Shown here in pieces: positions 26,890 through 35,338 of a stretch of 64,000 nucleotides of DNA (positions are counted from its first letter, which is position 1; every line of letters begins with the position of its first letter). The position numbers were made by a program, and so were the translations under genes. The notes under the pieces were generated by a model. It did not search any database. It worked only from the letters and a program-made list of their open reading frames with translations, and was not told the origin of the DNA. The DNA lies in assembly GCF_028656935.1 (NCBI RefSeq), contig NZ_JAMDGZ010000029.1:46703-110702 (forward strand), given 5' to 3'. The stretch comes from Pseudomonas rubra. Lineage in GTDB: Bacteria > Pseudomonadota > Gammaproteobacteria > Pseudomonadales > Pseudomonadaceae.

Positions 26890-26907
26890 CTTTTTTCATG
26901 GGCAAAA

Positions 26908-26946
26908 CAAAAAGCCCCCGGCCTTGTTCAGGTCGGTGGCTTTTCT
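26908..26946 (-). terminator. Intrinsic terminator of the tRNA-Ser gene
   Basis: On the minus strand AAAAGCCACCGACC pairs imperfectly with GGCCGGGGGCTTTTT, and the T-run follows. It lies just after the 3' end of the tRNA. Confidence 0.8.
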
Positions 26947-26951
26947 AGATA

Positions 26952-27041
26952 TGGCGGTGAAGAAGGGATTCGAACCCTTGATACAGTTTCCTGTATACAC
27001 ACTTTCCAGGCGTGCTCCTTCAGCCACTCGGACACTTCACC
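26952..27041 (-). tRNA. tRNA-Ser (anticodon GGA)
   Basis: The minus strand folds as a class II tRNA of 90 bases. The acceptor stem GGTGAAG pairs with CTTCACC, followed by G and an encoded CCA. The D-loop segment CGAGTGGCTGAAGG, anticodon loop CTGGAAA with GGA, long variable arm, and T-loop GGTTCGAATCC are all present. It reads UCC/UCU serine codons. Confidence 0.97.
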
Positions 27042-27078
27042 GTTTCTCTTCAAGCTATTCAGCCTGTCGAGGCGCGCT

Positions 27079-27107
27079 AATGTAGTCGAAAGAGGTTCTG
27101 ATGGCAA
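27079..27107 (-). promoter_or_regulatory. Likely sigma-70 promoter of tRNA-Ser
   Basis: The minus strand has TTGCCA (5 of 6 to the -35 consensus), 17 bases, then TACATT (-10), followed by a GC-rich discriminator AGCGCGCC as is usual for stable-RNA promoters under stringent control. It lies about 38 bases before the tRNA. Confidence 0.65.
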
Positions 27108-27330
27108 AGGTTTTTTTCAGAATTTTCATGCGCTTAAGCCAATCAGGCAAAAAAACCGAGCACACAGGGCAAAGCCGCCATTCTCTGGCGTGCTTTGGCA
27201 GCCCGGTTCTGCCCGGGCCCGCCAGACAAGGCAAGCGCCTTGCAGGCTGACCGGCCAGTCAGTCACAGCGCTTTACCTGGGCCACTTGCCTGAGTAACGT
27301 CTGCCCCACTCTCCCTAAAGGAACCCTGTC

Positions 27331-28020
27331 ATGAGTGAGCTGATTACCTACCACCTCGAAGACGGCATTGCGACCCTGACCCTGAACAACGGCAAGGTCA
27401 ACGCCATCTCGCCTGACGTCATCCAGGCCTTCAATGCCGCCCTCGACCAAGCCGTGCAAGACCGCGCGGTGGTAATCATCACCGGCCAACCGGGCATTCT
27501 CTCCGGTGGCTATGATCTGAAAGTCATGACTGCCGGCCCTAAGCAAGCCGTCAGCCTGGTCACCGCAGGTTCGACCCTGGCCCGGCGCATGCTCTCGCAC
27601 CCCTTCCCGATCATCGTCGCCTGCCCGGGCCACGCCGTGGCCAAAGGCGCGTTCCTGTTGCTCTCGGCCGACTACCGCATCGGCGTCGAAGGCCCGTTCA
27701 GCATCGGCCTGAACGAAGTGCAGATCGGCATGACCATGCACCACGCCGGCATAGAACTGGCCCGTGATCGCCTGCGTCGCTCGGCGTTCCACCGTTCGGT
27801 GATCAACGCCGAGATGTTCGACCCGCTCAGCGCGGTGGACGCAGGCTTCCTCGACAAGGTAGTGCCCATTGAACAGCTGCAGGAAACTGCGCTGGCGGCG
27901 GCACGCCAGTTGAAGAAGATCAACATGAACGCCCACAAGCACACCAAGCTCAAGGTGCGCAAAGCACTGCTGGATATCCTCGACGACGCGATCATCCGCG
28001 ACCAGGAACACCTGGGCTGA
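27331..28020 (+). CDS. Crotonase/enoyl-CoA hydratase family protein
   Basis: This 229-residue member of the crotonase superfamily has the oxyanion-hole regions in ILSGGYDLKVM and CPGHAVAKGAFLLLSADYRIG. The first catalytic glutamate of true hydratases (near residue 110) is not clearly in place (KGAFLLL), while an acidic residue is present in GLNEVQIGMTM. The length is shorter than typical (about 257). The substrate is unknown; enzymes of this subgroup are often labelled only crotonase/enoyl-CoA hydratase family. An AAAGGA site precedes the ATG. The 289 bases before it (27042-27330) hold the tRNA promoter and nothing else recognised. Confidence 0.88.
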   Translation: MSELITYHLEDGIATLTLNNGKVNAISPDVIQAFNAALDQAVQDRAVVIITGQPGILSGGYDLKVMTAGPKQAVSLVTAGSTLARRMLSHPFPIIVACPGHAVAKGAFLLLSADYRIGVEGPFSIGLNEVQIGMTMHHAGIELARDRLRRSAFHRSVINAEMFDPLSAVDAGFLDKVVPIEQLQETALAAARQLKKINMNAHKHTKLKVRKALLDILDDAIIRDQEHLG

Positions 28021-28029
28021 CCCCTACCA

Positions 28030-28063
28030 AGGCCTGATTGCAACTAATTGTGTAATCAGGCCT
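28030..28063 (+). terminator. Hairpin downstream of the crotonase gene
   Basis: A perfect 10-bp stem AGGCCTGATT/AATCAGGCCT with a 14-base loop begins 10 bases after the stop codon. There is no T-run, so it may act as an mRNA 3'-end stabiliser or a factor-dependent terminator. Confidence 0.5.
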
Positions 28064-28141
28064 ACCGACCCCAATGAGCGTTTGCCGATAGAAGTGCACA
28101 TCCGTACACTGCGCCGCGTTTGCCAGCTATGAGTCGTACGA

Positions 28142-28864
28142 ATGCTCTTTCTTATCCGCATGTTCCTGTTGGGGCTGCATTTTCTCCTGGCCGGTGTTCT
28201 CGGTGTGCTGGTTGGCCTGTGCCGACCGTTCAACCCGGACAACAGCCGAATCTGTGCGCGCCTCTATGGCCTGCCTGCCACCTGGTTGATGCGCATCGAG
28301 ATCAAGGCCGAAGTCGGCCCGCTGTTTGACCAGCCGCCCGGTTGCGTGATCATTGCCAACCACCAGTCCAACCACGATCTGTTCGTGCTCGGCCACGTGG
28401 TACCGCGGCGCACCGTGTGCATCGGCAAAAAAAGCCTGAAATGGGTCCCGCTGTTCGGCCAGTTGTTCTGGCTGGGCGGCAATGTCCTGGTCGATCGCGG
28501 CAACGCCTATCAGGCGCGCCGGGCGATGCAGACCACCACCCGCACCCTGAGCGAAGACAACACCTCGATCTGGGTCTTCCCGGAAGGCACGCGCAACCCG
28601 GGCGAACAGTTGATTCCCTTCAAGAAAGGCGCCTTCCATATGGCCGTCGAGGCCGGCGTGCCGATCGTGCCGGTGTGCGTCAGCCGCTACGCCAGCCGCC
28701 TGAGCCTCAATGGCTGGCGCCGCAGCAAGGTGATCATCCGTTCACTGGCGCCGATTGCCACCAGCGGCCTCACCCAGCAGGACGTGCCGGCCCTGGCCGA
28801 ACAGTGCCGCCTGCAGATGCAGCAGTGCATCGATCGCATGGAAGGTGAATTGACCCAGGCGTGA
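28142..28864 (+). CDS. plsC: 1-acyl-sn-glycerol-3-phosphate acyltransferase
   Basis: This 240-residue inner membrane enzyme adds the second acyl chain to lysophosphatidic acid, giving phosphatidic acid in phospholipid synthesis. Acyltransferase motif I is NHQSNHD (73-79; His74 and Asp79 catalytic) and motif III FPEGTR (146-151), with VPVCVS as motif IV. A hydrophobic N-terminus (residues 3-28) anchors it. Pseudomonads carry several PlsC-like paralogues, so this may be a secondary copy. The stop lies 65 bases before the CorA start. Confidence 0.93.
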   Translation: MLFLIRMFLLGLHFLLAGVLGVLVGLCRPFNPDNSRICARLYGLPATWLMRIEIKAEVGPLFDQPPGCVIIANHQSNHDLFVLGHVVPRRTVCIGKKSLKWVPLFGQLFWLGGNVLVDRGNAYQARRAMQTTTRTLSEDNTSIWVFPEGTRNPGEQLIPFKKGAFHMAVEAGVPIVPVCVSRYASRLSLNGWRRSKVIIRSLAPIATSGLTQQDVPALAEQCRLQMQQCIDRMEGELTQA

Positions 28865-28929
28865 GTGGTTGCCGAATCGTGCTGGTCAGCCCAAGCTACT
28901 GGCACGGTTTATTGAAGAAGCGGACAACC

Positions 28930-29901
28930 ATGGGTCGAGTCGTTGCGGCGGCGGTGTACAGCGCCGGCAGAAAGGTCACCAACATCAGCCTCGACGAAGG
29001 CAGCCAGTGGGCAAGCAAACCCGGGCATTTTGTCTGGATCGGCCTGGAAGAGCCCAACGCCCAGGAGCTGGCCAACCTGCAACGCCAGTTCAACCTGCAT
29101 GAACTGGCCATCGAAGACGCGCTGGAAAAGCACAGCCGGCCCAAGCTCGAGACCTTCGGCGATGCCCTGTTCATCGTCACCTATTCGCCGGTACGCCATG
29201 AAGGCAAGCTGGAGTTCATCGAAACCCATATCTTCGCCGGTAACGGCTACATCATCACCGCGCGCAACGGTCACTCGAAATCCTACGCCCTGGTACGCCA
29301 GCGCTGCGAAGCACGGCCTCTGCTGCTTGAGCACGGCGAAGACTTCGTGCTTTACGCCCTGCTCGACTTTGTCACCGAGAACTACCAGCCGGTCAGCGAA
29401 GCGATTCATGGCGAGATCGAGGAGCTGGAGCAAAGCGTGCTCAGCGGCTCGCTCAAGGAAGAGGACATCCAGCGCATCCACAGCTTGCGCCGCGACATCC
29501 TGCGTCTGCGCCGCTATGTGGCGCCGATGGTCGAGGTCAGCGAAGAACTGCAGCGCCTGACCTTCCCGTTTATCGACAAGAACATGCGCCCGTACTTTCG
29601 CGATGTGCAGATCCACGTCACCCGGCAGATGGAAGACCTGGCCGGGATTCGCGATATCGCCAGCCAGACCATCGAGATCGGCATGCTGCTGGAGTCGTCA
29701 CGCCAGAGCATCGTGCAGCGCAAGTTTGCCGCCTGGGCGGCAATCCTGGCGTTCCCCACGGCGGTGGCGGGGATCTACGGGATGAACTTCCAGAACATGC
29801 CGGAACTGGGCTGGCACTACGGCTACTTTGCCGTGCTGGGCGGGATAGCCGTGGGGTGCACGGCGCTGTATGCCAGCTTCAAGCGCTCCGGCTGGCTATA
29901 A
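28930..29901 (+). CDS. corA: CorA family magnesium/divalent cation channel
   Basis: This 323-residue channel has a large N-terminal cytoplasmic domain (about 1-265), a long pore helix, and two C-terminal membrane spans with the selectivity motif YGMNF (283-287) between them; it ends in a basic KRSGWL tail. CorA forms pentamers importing Mg2+ (some also Co2+ or Ni2+). The ATG at 28930 matches the start of the conserved domain; the same frame is open to a GTG at 28861 that would overlap plsC but adds no recognisable sequence. It is probably co-transcribed with plsC. Confidence 0.93.
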   Translation: MGRVVAAAVYSAGRKVTNISLDEGSQWASKPGHFVWIGLEEPNAQELANLQRQFNLHELAIEDALEKHSRPKLETFGDALFIVTYSPVRHEGKLEFIETHIFAGNGYIITARNGHSKSYALVRQRCEARPLLLEHGEDFVLYALLDFVTENYQPVSEAIHGEIEELEQSVLSGSLKEEDIQRIHSLRRDILRLRRYVAPMVEVSEELQRLTFPFIDKNMRPYFRDVQIHVTRQMEDLAGIRDIASQTIEIGMLLESSRQSIVQRKFAAWAAILAFPTAVAGIYGMNFQNMPELGWHYGYFAVLGGIAVGCTALYASFKRSGWL

Positions 29902-29910
29902 CGGCATGCC

Positions 29911-30639
29911 TCAGGCCGAACGGCCCTGGGGTTTGTGCGCCACGAAACGCATCATCCATTCGGCCACGGTGCTGCCCTGGTGCTCGTGCGCCAGGCTGTC
30001 GAGGCCCTTGCGGTAGACCTCCTGGCCGAGGCTGTCCTGACGCAATTCCAGCAGCGCCCGTGAATAGTCGTGGATGAACTCCGGGTGGCCCTGGAAGCAC
30101 AGCACCTGATCGCCAATATGATAGGCGGCGTTGGGGCAGAAATCGCTGGAGGCGATCACCGTGGCGTTGTCCGGCAGGCGGGTGACCTGGTCCTGATGGC
30201 TGATCAGCAAAGTCAGCTCTTCGACCTGCGGGCTCATCCACGGCGCCTTGGCGTTCATCAGGTAACGGTGGGTGCCCACACCCCAGCCCTGGTGCGCGCG
30301 TTCGCTCTTGCCGCCCAGCAGCAGCGCCAGCAACTGATGACCGAAACACACACCAAGCAATTTGTCGCCACGCTGATAACGCTCCAGCAGAAATGCCTTG
30401 AGCTTCTCGATCCACGGATCATTGGCGAACGAGTCGGCTTTGCTGCCGGTGACCAGGTAGGCATCGAACTTCTCGTCGTCCCCGGGATACTCGTCGTTCA
30501 ACACGTTGTAGACGCGAAACTCGGCGGCGATTGGCTGGCGGGTAAACAGCTGCTCGAACATCCGTCCGTAGCCCTGATACTGCTCGACCAGCTCCGGTCG
30601 CAGGACGTCGGTTTCCAGGATGCAGATGCGTAGCGACAT
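29911..30639 (-). CDS. Class I glutamine amidotransferase domain protein
   Basis: This 242-residue stand-alone class I amidotransferase has the catalytic triad visible: Cys98 in GVCFGHQLLA, His185 and Glu187 in QGHPEF. Such proteins take ammonia from glutamine or hydrolyse gamma-glutamyl amides; the acceptor is unknown here. The family resembles GMP synthase glutaminase-like proteins that are common next to polyamine or cysteine-related genes. The ATG at 30639 starts MSLRICILETD. It is convergent with corA, with 9 bases between the stops. Confidence 0.88.
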   Translation of the reverse strand: MSLRICILETDVLRPELVEQYQGYGRMFEQLFTRQPIAAEFRVYNVLNDEYPGDDEKFDAYLVTGSKADSFANDPWIEKLKAFLLERYQRGDKLLGVCFGHQLLALLLGGKSERAHQGWGVGTHRYLMNAKAPWMSPQVEELTLLISHQDQVTRLPDNATVIASSDFCPNAAYHIGDQVLCFQGHPEFIHDYSRALLELRQDSLGQEVYRKGLDSLAHEHQGSTVAEWMMRFVAHKPQGRSA

Positions 30640-30994
30640 AGAGATAGTCCTGAACGACAAAGGCGGGATTGCCCCGTAAAGCCTGCCCCGAATCAGGCGC
30701 GCAGGCAAGTATGATACTCGGACGAACGGTCATCGACTGTGGATCCACTCGCTGGAGGCCCGCAGGCGTCTAGCAAGGGAATAACTACGAGATGGCATAA
30801 AGCCTCATAGCCAAAAAACATCGAAAAAAGTAAGTACAGACGAAAGCGTTCTAAAACACGGGTGACGTTGACCCTAAGGTTAGCTGTATACCCATTAGCA
30901 ACGGTTCGCGTCTAAACGTTTCGGTGATGTACGCCAGATCGATGACAAGGAAGCCACTGGGCACGCAGGAATAACAACAAAAAGGCGGTCAGCC
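30640..30994. other. Intergenic stretch upstream of the amidotransferase and the small peptide gene
   Basis: About 355 bases hold no supported gene. The part 30780-30900 is AT-rich, with TTGACC near 30868 and TATACC near 30887 that are too closely spaced for a standard promoter. It may carry promoters for both flanking genes. Confidence 0.4.
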
Positions 30995-31090
30995 ATGTTC
31001 AAACAACACAAAGTACGTCAAGCCGGGCTCATACTCTTTGCTACCACGCTGCTGTTGATCCTGCCGAACCTTTCGCGCCTGTTCGGCTGA
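30995..31090 (+). CDS. 31-residue single-span membrane peptide
   Basis: The ATG at 30995 is preceded by AAGGCGG with good spacing and opens a 31-codon frame. The peptide has a basic start (MFKQHKVRQAG), one hydrophobic span (LILFATTLLLILP) and a short tail NLSRLFG. The layout, positive-inside then a single helix, is typical of small regulatory membrane proteins that bind a larger partner. No family is recognised. It precedes the cytochrome c gene by 87 bases in the same direction. The ribosome site and the sharp hydrophobic pattern support real coding despite its size. Confidence 0.5.
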   Translation: MFKQHKVRQAGLILFATTLLLILPNLSRLFG

Positions 31091-31177
31091 GCAGCATGCC
31101 CTCCCTCCTTGGTCTGTACCTGGCCCAGGCCGGTTGTATGCAGGTAATCTGCCGACCTTGATGGTTGGAGACCGCCC

Positions 31178-31978
31178 ATGCGCCAATATTTGAGCTTGTT
31201 GCTCGCCCTGCTTTGCCTGCCCGTAGAGGCGGCGCAATTGACCCTCGACCTGGGCGACGGCAGCCGTCACTGGCAGAGCGCCGAACTGCTCGCACACCCG
31301 CAGGCGCAGGATATCCAGATCGACAACGATGTATCCTACAAAAAAACCATGCACTACCGTGCGGTGCCACTGGCGGCGCTCCTGCCTGGGGTCAAGGCCG
31401 GTGATCACCTGCAAGCCATCGCCCTGGACGGCTTCGCCGCCGAGATGCCGGCCGCGCCCTTGCTCAAGGACGGCCCTGCCCGGGCCTGGCTAGCCATTGA
31501 AGACCCCGCACTTCCCTGGCCACCGCTGGCCAAAGGCAAACCCGGTGCCGGGCCGTTTTATCTGGTCTGGACCCACCCGCAAGCCGGGCGCATCAGCCCG
31601 GAACAATGGCCTTTCCAGGTCGCTAGCATTCGCCGCCTGGCGGCAGTGGCCGAGCGTTTCCCGGCCATGCGCCCGGCGCCAGGCCTGGCTGCCAGTGACC
31701 CGATCAACCAGGGCTTTGCCGTGTTCCAGAAGAACTGCCTGGCCTGCCATCGTCTCAACGGCGCCGGCGACGCCCAGTTCGGCCCGGACCTGAACCTGCC
31801 GCACAACCCGACCGAGTACTTTCAGGCCGACTTTTTGCGCCGCTATATCCGCGACCCACAAAGCCTGCGCCAGTGGCCGCAAGCGAAGATGCCCGGCTTT
31901 GCCGAGTCGGTGATCAGCGACAGCGAGCTGGACGCCCTTCTGGCCTACCTGCGCCACATGGCCACACGCAAGTCCTGA
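31178..31978 (+). CDS. Periplasmic c-type cytochrome with an N-terminal sulfite-oxidase-fold-like part
   Basis: This 266-residue protein has a signal peptide (MRQYLSLLLALLCLPVEAA), an N-terminal 150-residue part, and a C-terminal cytochrome c domain with heme motif CLACH (187-191) and likely distal ligand Met238 in AKMPGF. The N-terminal part (LTLDLGDGSRHW..., PFYLVWTHP...SPEQWPFQVASI) resembles the molybdopterin-dependent oxidoreductase fold, but I see no clear cofactor cysteine, so it may be a non-catalytic relative. It probably carries electrons in the periplasm; the partner is unknown. Confidence 0.8.
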   Translation: MRQYLSLLLALLCLPVEAAQLTLDLGDGSRHWQSAELLAHPQAQDIQIDNDVSYKKTMHYRAVPLAALLPGVKAGDHLQAIALDGFAAEMPAAPLLKDGPARAWLAIEDPALPWPPLAKGKPGAGPFYLVWTHPQAGRISPEQWPFQVASIRRLAAVAERFPAMRPAPGLAASDPINQGFAVFQKNCLACHRLNGAGDAQFGPDLNLPHNPTEYFQADFLRRYIRDPQSLRQWPQAKMPGFAESVISDSELDALLAYLRHMATRKS

Positions 31979-31981
31979 TGT

Positions 31982-32779
31982 TTATTGCTGCTGGGCAGTG
32001 ATCATCGGTGTCACCAGTACCTTGGCGTGCATCTGCTCGTAGCCACCACCACGGCGCATGCCGCGCACCGGGCAGGCATCCAGGTAGTCCAGGCCAACCG
32101 CCAGCTTCAAGTGCCGTTCGGGCCGGGCCAATTGATTGGTGACATCAAAGCTGTACCAGGCATCGTCCAGCCAGGCTTCGGCCCAGGCGTGGCTGGCCAT
32201 CTGCTGGCTGTCGCTGTCGAACAGGTAGCCGGACACATAGCGCGCCGGCACCCCCAGGCTGCGCGCACAGGCGATAAACGCATGGGTATGGTCCTGGCAA
32301 ACCCCTGCCCCGCCGGCAAATGCCTGGGCAGCGCTGGTGTCCACAGCGGTGCTGCCGGGCCGATAGACCATGCGCTGGTTCAGCGCGCTCATCAATTCGA
32401 TCAGCGCCGAACGATCACGACGCTTGCGACATTGCTGGCTGGCGAAGGTACGCAGCGCCTCATCAGCCTCGGTCAGACGGGTAAAGCGCAGAAACGGCAG
32501 CGGTGATTGCAGCTCGTGCTCGGCTTCGCGGCTTTCATCAATGTCCACCAGGCCGCGGGCGCCAATGACCAGGTCGCTATGCGGCTCCTCCAGGCTCAGC
32601 ACATGCAGAATATTGCCGAAGGGGTCGAGTTGCGCCCTCACAGGCCGCGGCAGTTCCAAGTGCCAGCTGAGAATCTGCTGGCGCTCGCTGTCGTGGGGCG
32701 TCAAGCGCAGGTACTGGATGCTGGCGCGCACCTGATCCTCGTAGTGGTAAGCGGTTTCGTGGCTAATGGTCAGTCTCAT
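31982..32779 (-). CDS. Transglutaminase-like family protein, third gene of the ATP-grasp operon
   Basis: This 265-residue protein has an N-terminal beta domain (MRLTISHETAYHYEDQVRAS...) and a transglutaminase/protease-like core with a full triad: Cys161 in GVCQDHTH, His197 in SHAWAEAW and Asp212 in FDVTNQ. No signal peptide is seen, so it is cytoplasmic. It follows the alpha-E gene with a 4-base overlap and the circularly permuted ATP-grasp gene before it. Comparative work on amidoligases (Iyer and colleagues) predicted that this trio makes, attaches or removes a peptide-like compound; the product is unknown. Confidence 0.9.
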   Translation of the reverse strand: MRLTISHETAYHYEDQVRASIQYLRLTPHDSERQQILSWHLELPRPVRAQLDPFGNILHVLSLEEPHSDLVIGARGLVDIDESREAEHELQSPLPFLRFTRLTEADEALRTFASQQCRKRRDRSALIELMSALNQRMVYRPGSTAVDTSAAQAFAGGAGVCQDHTHAFIACARSLGVPARYVSGYLFDSDSQQMASHAWAEAWLDDAWYSFDVTNQLARPERHLKLAVGLDYLDACPVRGMRRGGGYEQMHAKVLVTPMITAQQQ

Positions 32780-33726
32780 ACAGCCTCCAGGTAGGCACTG
32801 TGAATGGCATTACCCAGTTCACGCACCAGCGGGATGTAATGGGTCAGCCAGGGGTGCAGGCCCTCGGCGAGGATTTCATCGATCGAGGTGTAACGCAGGC
32901 GGGCGTCCACCTCGGCGGCCAGTCGCTGCGCCGGGCGGCCATTGCCACCGGGCAGGCTGGCGAGGATCTGGTCGATTTCCTCGGTGCAGGCCCGCAGCGA
33001 TCGCGGCACGTCGGCGCGCAACAGCAGCAATTCGGCGACATGGCGAGCGGCCGGTGCGTCACGGTAGATTTCGGTGTAAGCCTCGAATGACGACAGCGCA
33101 CGCAGCAAGGCGCTCCATTGGTAATAACCGCGCGCCGAACTGTCGCTGACCGCCTCGGCCTCGTCGCCGAGCATCTCGTAGCGGGCATCGAGCAGGCGCA
33201 AGGTGTTGTCGGCGCGCTCGATGAAGGTGCCCAGGCGAATGAAGCGAAAGGCGTCATTGCGCATGATGGTGCCGTAGGTGGCGCCGCGGAACAGGTGCGA
33301 ACGCTCCTTGATCCACTCACAGAAACGGCTCATGCCATAACGTCCCAGGCCCTGCTCGGCGATACCGCGAATCTCCAGCCAGGTAGCGTTGATGTTTTCC
33401 CACATGTCGGCGGTGATTCGCCCGCGTACCGCATGGGCACTGGCCCGTGCGGCGCCCAGGCAACTGTAGATGCTCGCCGGGTTTTCCGGGTCCAGGGCAA
33501 AGAAGTGCAGCAGGCGCTCGGCATGCAATTGGCCGTGGCGCTCCAGGTAATCATCGAGGGTGCCGGTGATCAGCAGCGGCATGGCCAGTTCATCCAGGCC
33601 GTCGCCGCGACCGTCCTGGGGCATCAGCGACAGCGAATAACTGACATCGAGCATCCGCGCGAGGTTTTCCGCCCGTTCCAGGTAACGCGACATCCAGTAC
33701 AAATCGGAGGCAGTTCTACTCAGCAT
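32776..33726 (-). CDS. Alpha-E domain protein, second gene of the ATP-grasp operon
   Basis: This 316-residue all-helical protein begins MLSRTASDLYWMSRYLERAENLARMLD, the hallmark of the alpha-E (DUF403) family, with YWMSRYLERAE expected to bind an acidic or metal-dependent ligand. It is always linked to circularly permuted ATP-grasp and transglutaminase-like genes. No enzyme activity is established. It starts 3 bases after the ATP-grasp stop and overlaps the following gene by 4 bases, so the three are clearly co-translated. Confidence 0.92.
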   Translation of the reverse strand: MLSRTASDLYWMSRYLERAENLARMLDVSYSLSLMPQDGRGDGLDELAMPLLITGTLDDYLERHGQLHAERLLHFFALDPENPASIYSCLGAARASAHAVRGRITADMWENINATWLEIRGIAEQGLGRYGMSRFCEWIKERSHLFRGATYGTIMRNDAFRFIRLGTFIERADNTLRLLDARYEMLGDEAEAVSDSSARGYYQWSALLRALSSFEAYTEIYRDAPAARHVAELLLLRADVPRSLRACTEEIDQILASLPGGNGRPAQRLAAEVDARLRYTSIDEILAEGLHPWLTHYIPLVRELGNAIHSAYLEAV

Positions 33727-33729
33727 GGC

Positions 33730-35139
33730 TTAATCCTCGACCACCCAGGTGTCCTTGGTACCGCCGCCCTGGGACGAGTTGACCACTAGTGAGCCTTCAC
33801 GCAGGGCAACCCGGGTCAGGCCGCCAGGCACTACCCGGGTCTCGCGCCCGGACAACACAAAGGGACGCAGATCGATATGCCGGGGGGCGATACCACTTTC
33901 GACAAAGGTCGGGCAGGTCGACAGCGACAGCGTCGGCTGGGCGATGTAGGCCGCCGGACGGGCTTTGATTCGCGCGGCGAATGCCTCGATCTCGGCACGG
34001 GTCGCGGCCGGGCCCACCAGCATGCCGTAGCCGCCGGAGCCCTGGGTTTCCTTGACCACCAGCTCCGGCAGGTGGGCCAGCACATGGGACAGCTCTTCTG
34101 GCTTGCGGCACTGCCAGGTCGGCACGTTCTTCAGGATCGGCTCCTCGTCGAGGTAGAAACGGATCATGTCGGTGACGTAGGGATAGATCGACTTGTCGTC
34201 GGCCACCCCGGTACCGATGGCATTGGCCAGTACCACGTTGCCGCAGCGATAGGCTGCCAGCAGCCCTGGCACGCCGAGCATCGAATCGGGGTTGAAGGCC
34301 AATGGGTCGAGGAAGGCATCGTCGAGGCGCCGGTAGATCACATCCACAGCCTTGGGACCGTCGGTGGTGCGCATGAACACCCGCTCATCACGCACGAACA
34401 GATCGGCGCCCTCGACCAGTTCGACGCCCATCTCGCGGGCGAGGAAGGCGTGCTCGAAGAACGCGCTGTTGAAACGCCCAGGCGTCAGCACCACCACGCT
34501 GGGGTTATCCAGCGGGCTGGAACTCTTGAGGGTATCGAGCAACAGGTTGGGATAATGATCGATGGGGGCGATGCGCTGGGCGGCGAACAGCTCGGGGAAC
34601 AGGCGCATCATCATCTTGCGGTCTTCGAGCATGTAGCTGACGCCGCTGGGGGTGCGCAGGTTGTCCTCAAGCACGTAGTAACTGCCATCGCTGTCGCGCA
34701 CCAGGTCGACCCCGGACACATGCGAGTAGATGTCGCGGTGCAAGTCCAGGCCCTGCATCGCCAGTTGGTACTGTTCGTTGGCCAGGACCTGCTCGGCCGG
34801 AATGATTCCGGCGCGGATAATGCGCTGGTCGTGGTACAGGTCGGCGAGAAACAGGTTCAACGCCTTGACCCGCTGAATGCAGCCGCGCTCCACCACCCGC
34901 CATTCACTGACTGGGATGCTACGTGGGATGGTGTCGAAAGGAATAAGGCGCTCGGTGCCCTGCTCATCACCATAGAGGGTGAAGGTAATGCCGGCGCGAT
35001 GGAACAACAGGTCGGCTTCACGTCGACGCTGGGCCAGCAGCTCCGGCGGGGTTTGGGCCAGCCAGCGGGCAAATTCCCGGTAGTGCGGACGGACCTGGCC
35101 GTCAGCGGCGTACATTTCGTCGTAAAAAGTGCGGATCAT
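33730..35139 (-). CDS. Circularly permuted type 2 ATP-grasp protein, first gene of the operon
   Basis: This 469-residue protein carries the DUF404/DUF407 block: IRTFYDEMYAADGQVRPHY, HRAGITFTLYGDEQGTERLIPFD, VERGCIQRVKALN, LEDNLRTPSGVSYMLEDR, and the ATP-binding LVVKETQGSGGYGMLVGP and closing SSQGGGTKDTWVVED. ATP-grasp enzymes form amide bonds from a carboxylate and an amine through an acyl phosphate. The ATG at 35139 has a perfect AAGGAG site. It heads an operon with the alpha-E and transglutaminase-like proteins. The substrates are unknown. Confidence 0.92.
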   Translation of the reverse strand: MIRTFYDEMYAADGQVRPHYREFARWLAQTPPELLAQRRREADLLFHRAGITFTLYGDEQGTERLIPFDTIPRSIPVSEWRVVERGCIQRVKALNLFLADLYHDQRIIRAGIIPAEQVLANEQYQLAMQGLDLHRDIYSHVSGVDLVRDSDGSYYVLEDNLRTPSGVSYMLEDRKMMMRLFPELFAAQRIAPIDHYPNLLLDTLKSSSPLDNPSVVVLTPGRFNSAFFEHAFLAREMGVELVEGADLFVRDERVFMRTTDGPKAVDVIYRRLDDAFLDPLAFNPDSMLGVPGLLAAYRCGNVVLANAIGTGVADDKSIYPYVTDMIRFYLDEEPILKNVPTWQCRKPEELSHVLAHLPELVVKETQGSGGYGMLVGPAATRAEIEAFAARIKARPAAYIAQPTLSLSTCPTFVESGIAPRHIDLRPFVLSGRETRVVPGGLTRVALREGSLVVNSSQGGGTKDTWVVED

Positions 35140-35309
35140 GCCGAACTCCTTGTCACCCGTGCACCCGAGCCATCGCAAGCCCCGTGCCAGCGGCATAATT
35201 CCTTGTTATTCAATATGTTGCGTTTTAAACGAAGAACGGTTGCACCAGATCTGTGCAACCGTTCCGGTTGCTTTGACGTAAGCGCTTCATTGCGAAGCGC
35301 GCGACTGCA

Positions 35310-35333
35310 ATCGCGGGGCAAGCCCGCTCCTAC
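35310..35333. repeat. Single REP element
   Basis: ATCGCGGGGCAAGCCCGCTC followed by CTAC is the same element as at 26282, 40382 and 48204. It stands alone between the ATP-grasp and RraB genes. Confidence 0.9.
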
Positions 35334-35338
35334 TGGCG

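Noticed and set aside
30860..30895. Possible promoter TTGACC/TATACC before the 31-residue peptide
   Set aside because: The spacing is only 13 bases, too short for a sigma-70 promoter.
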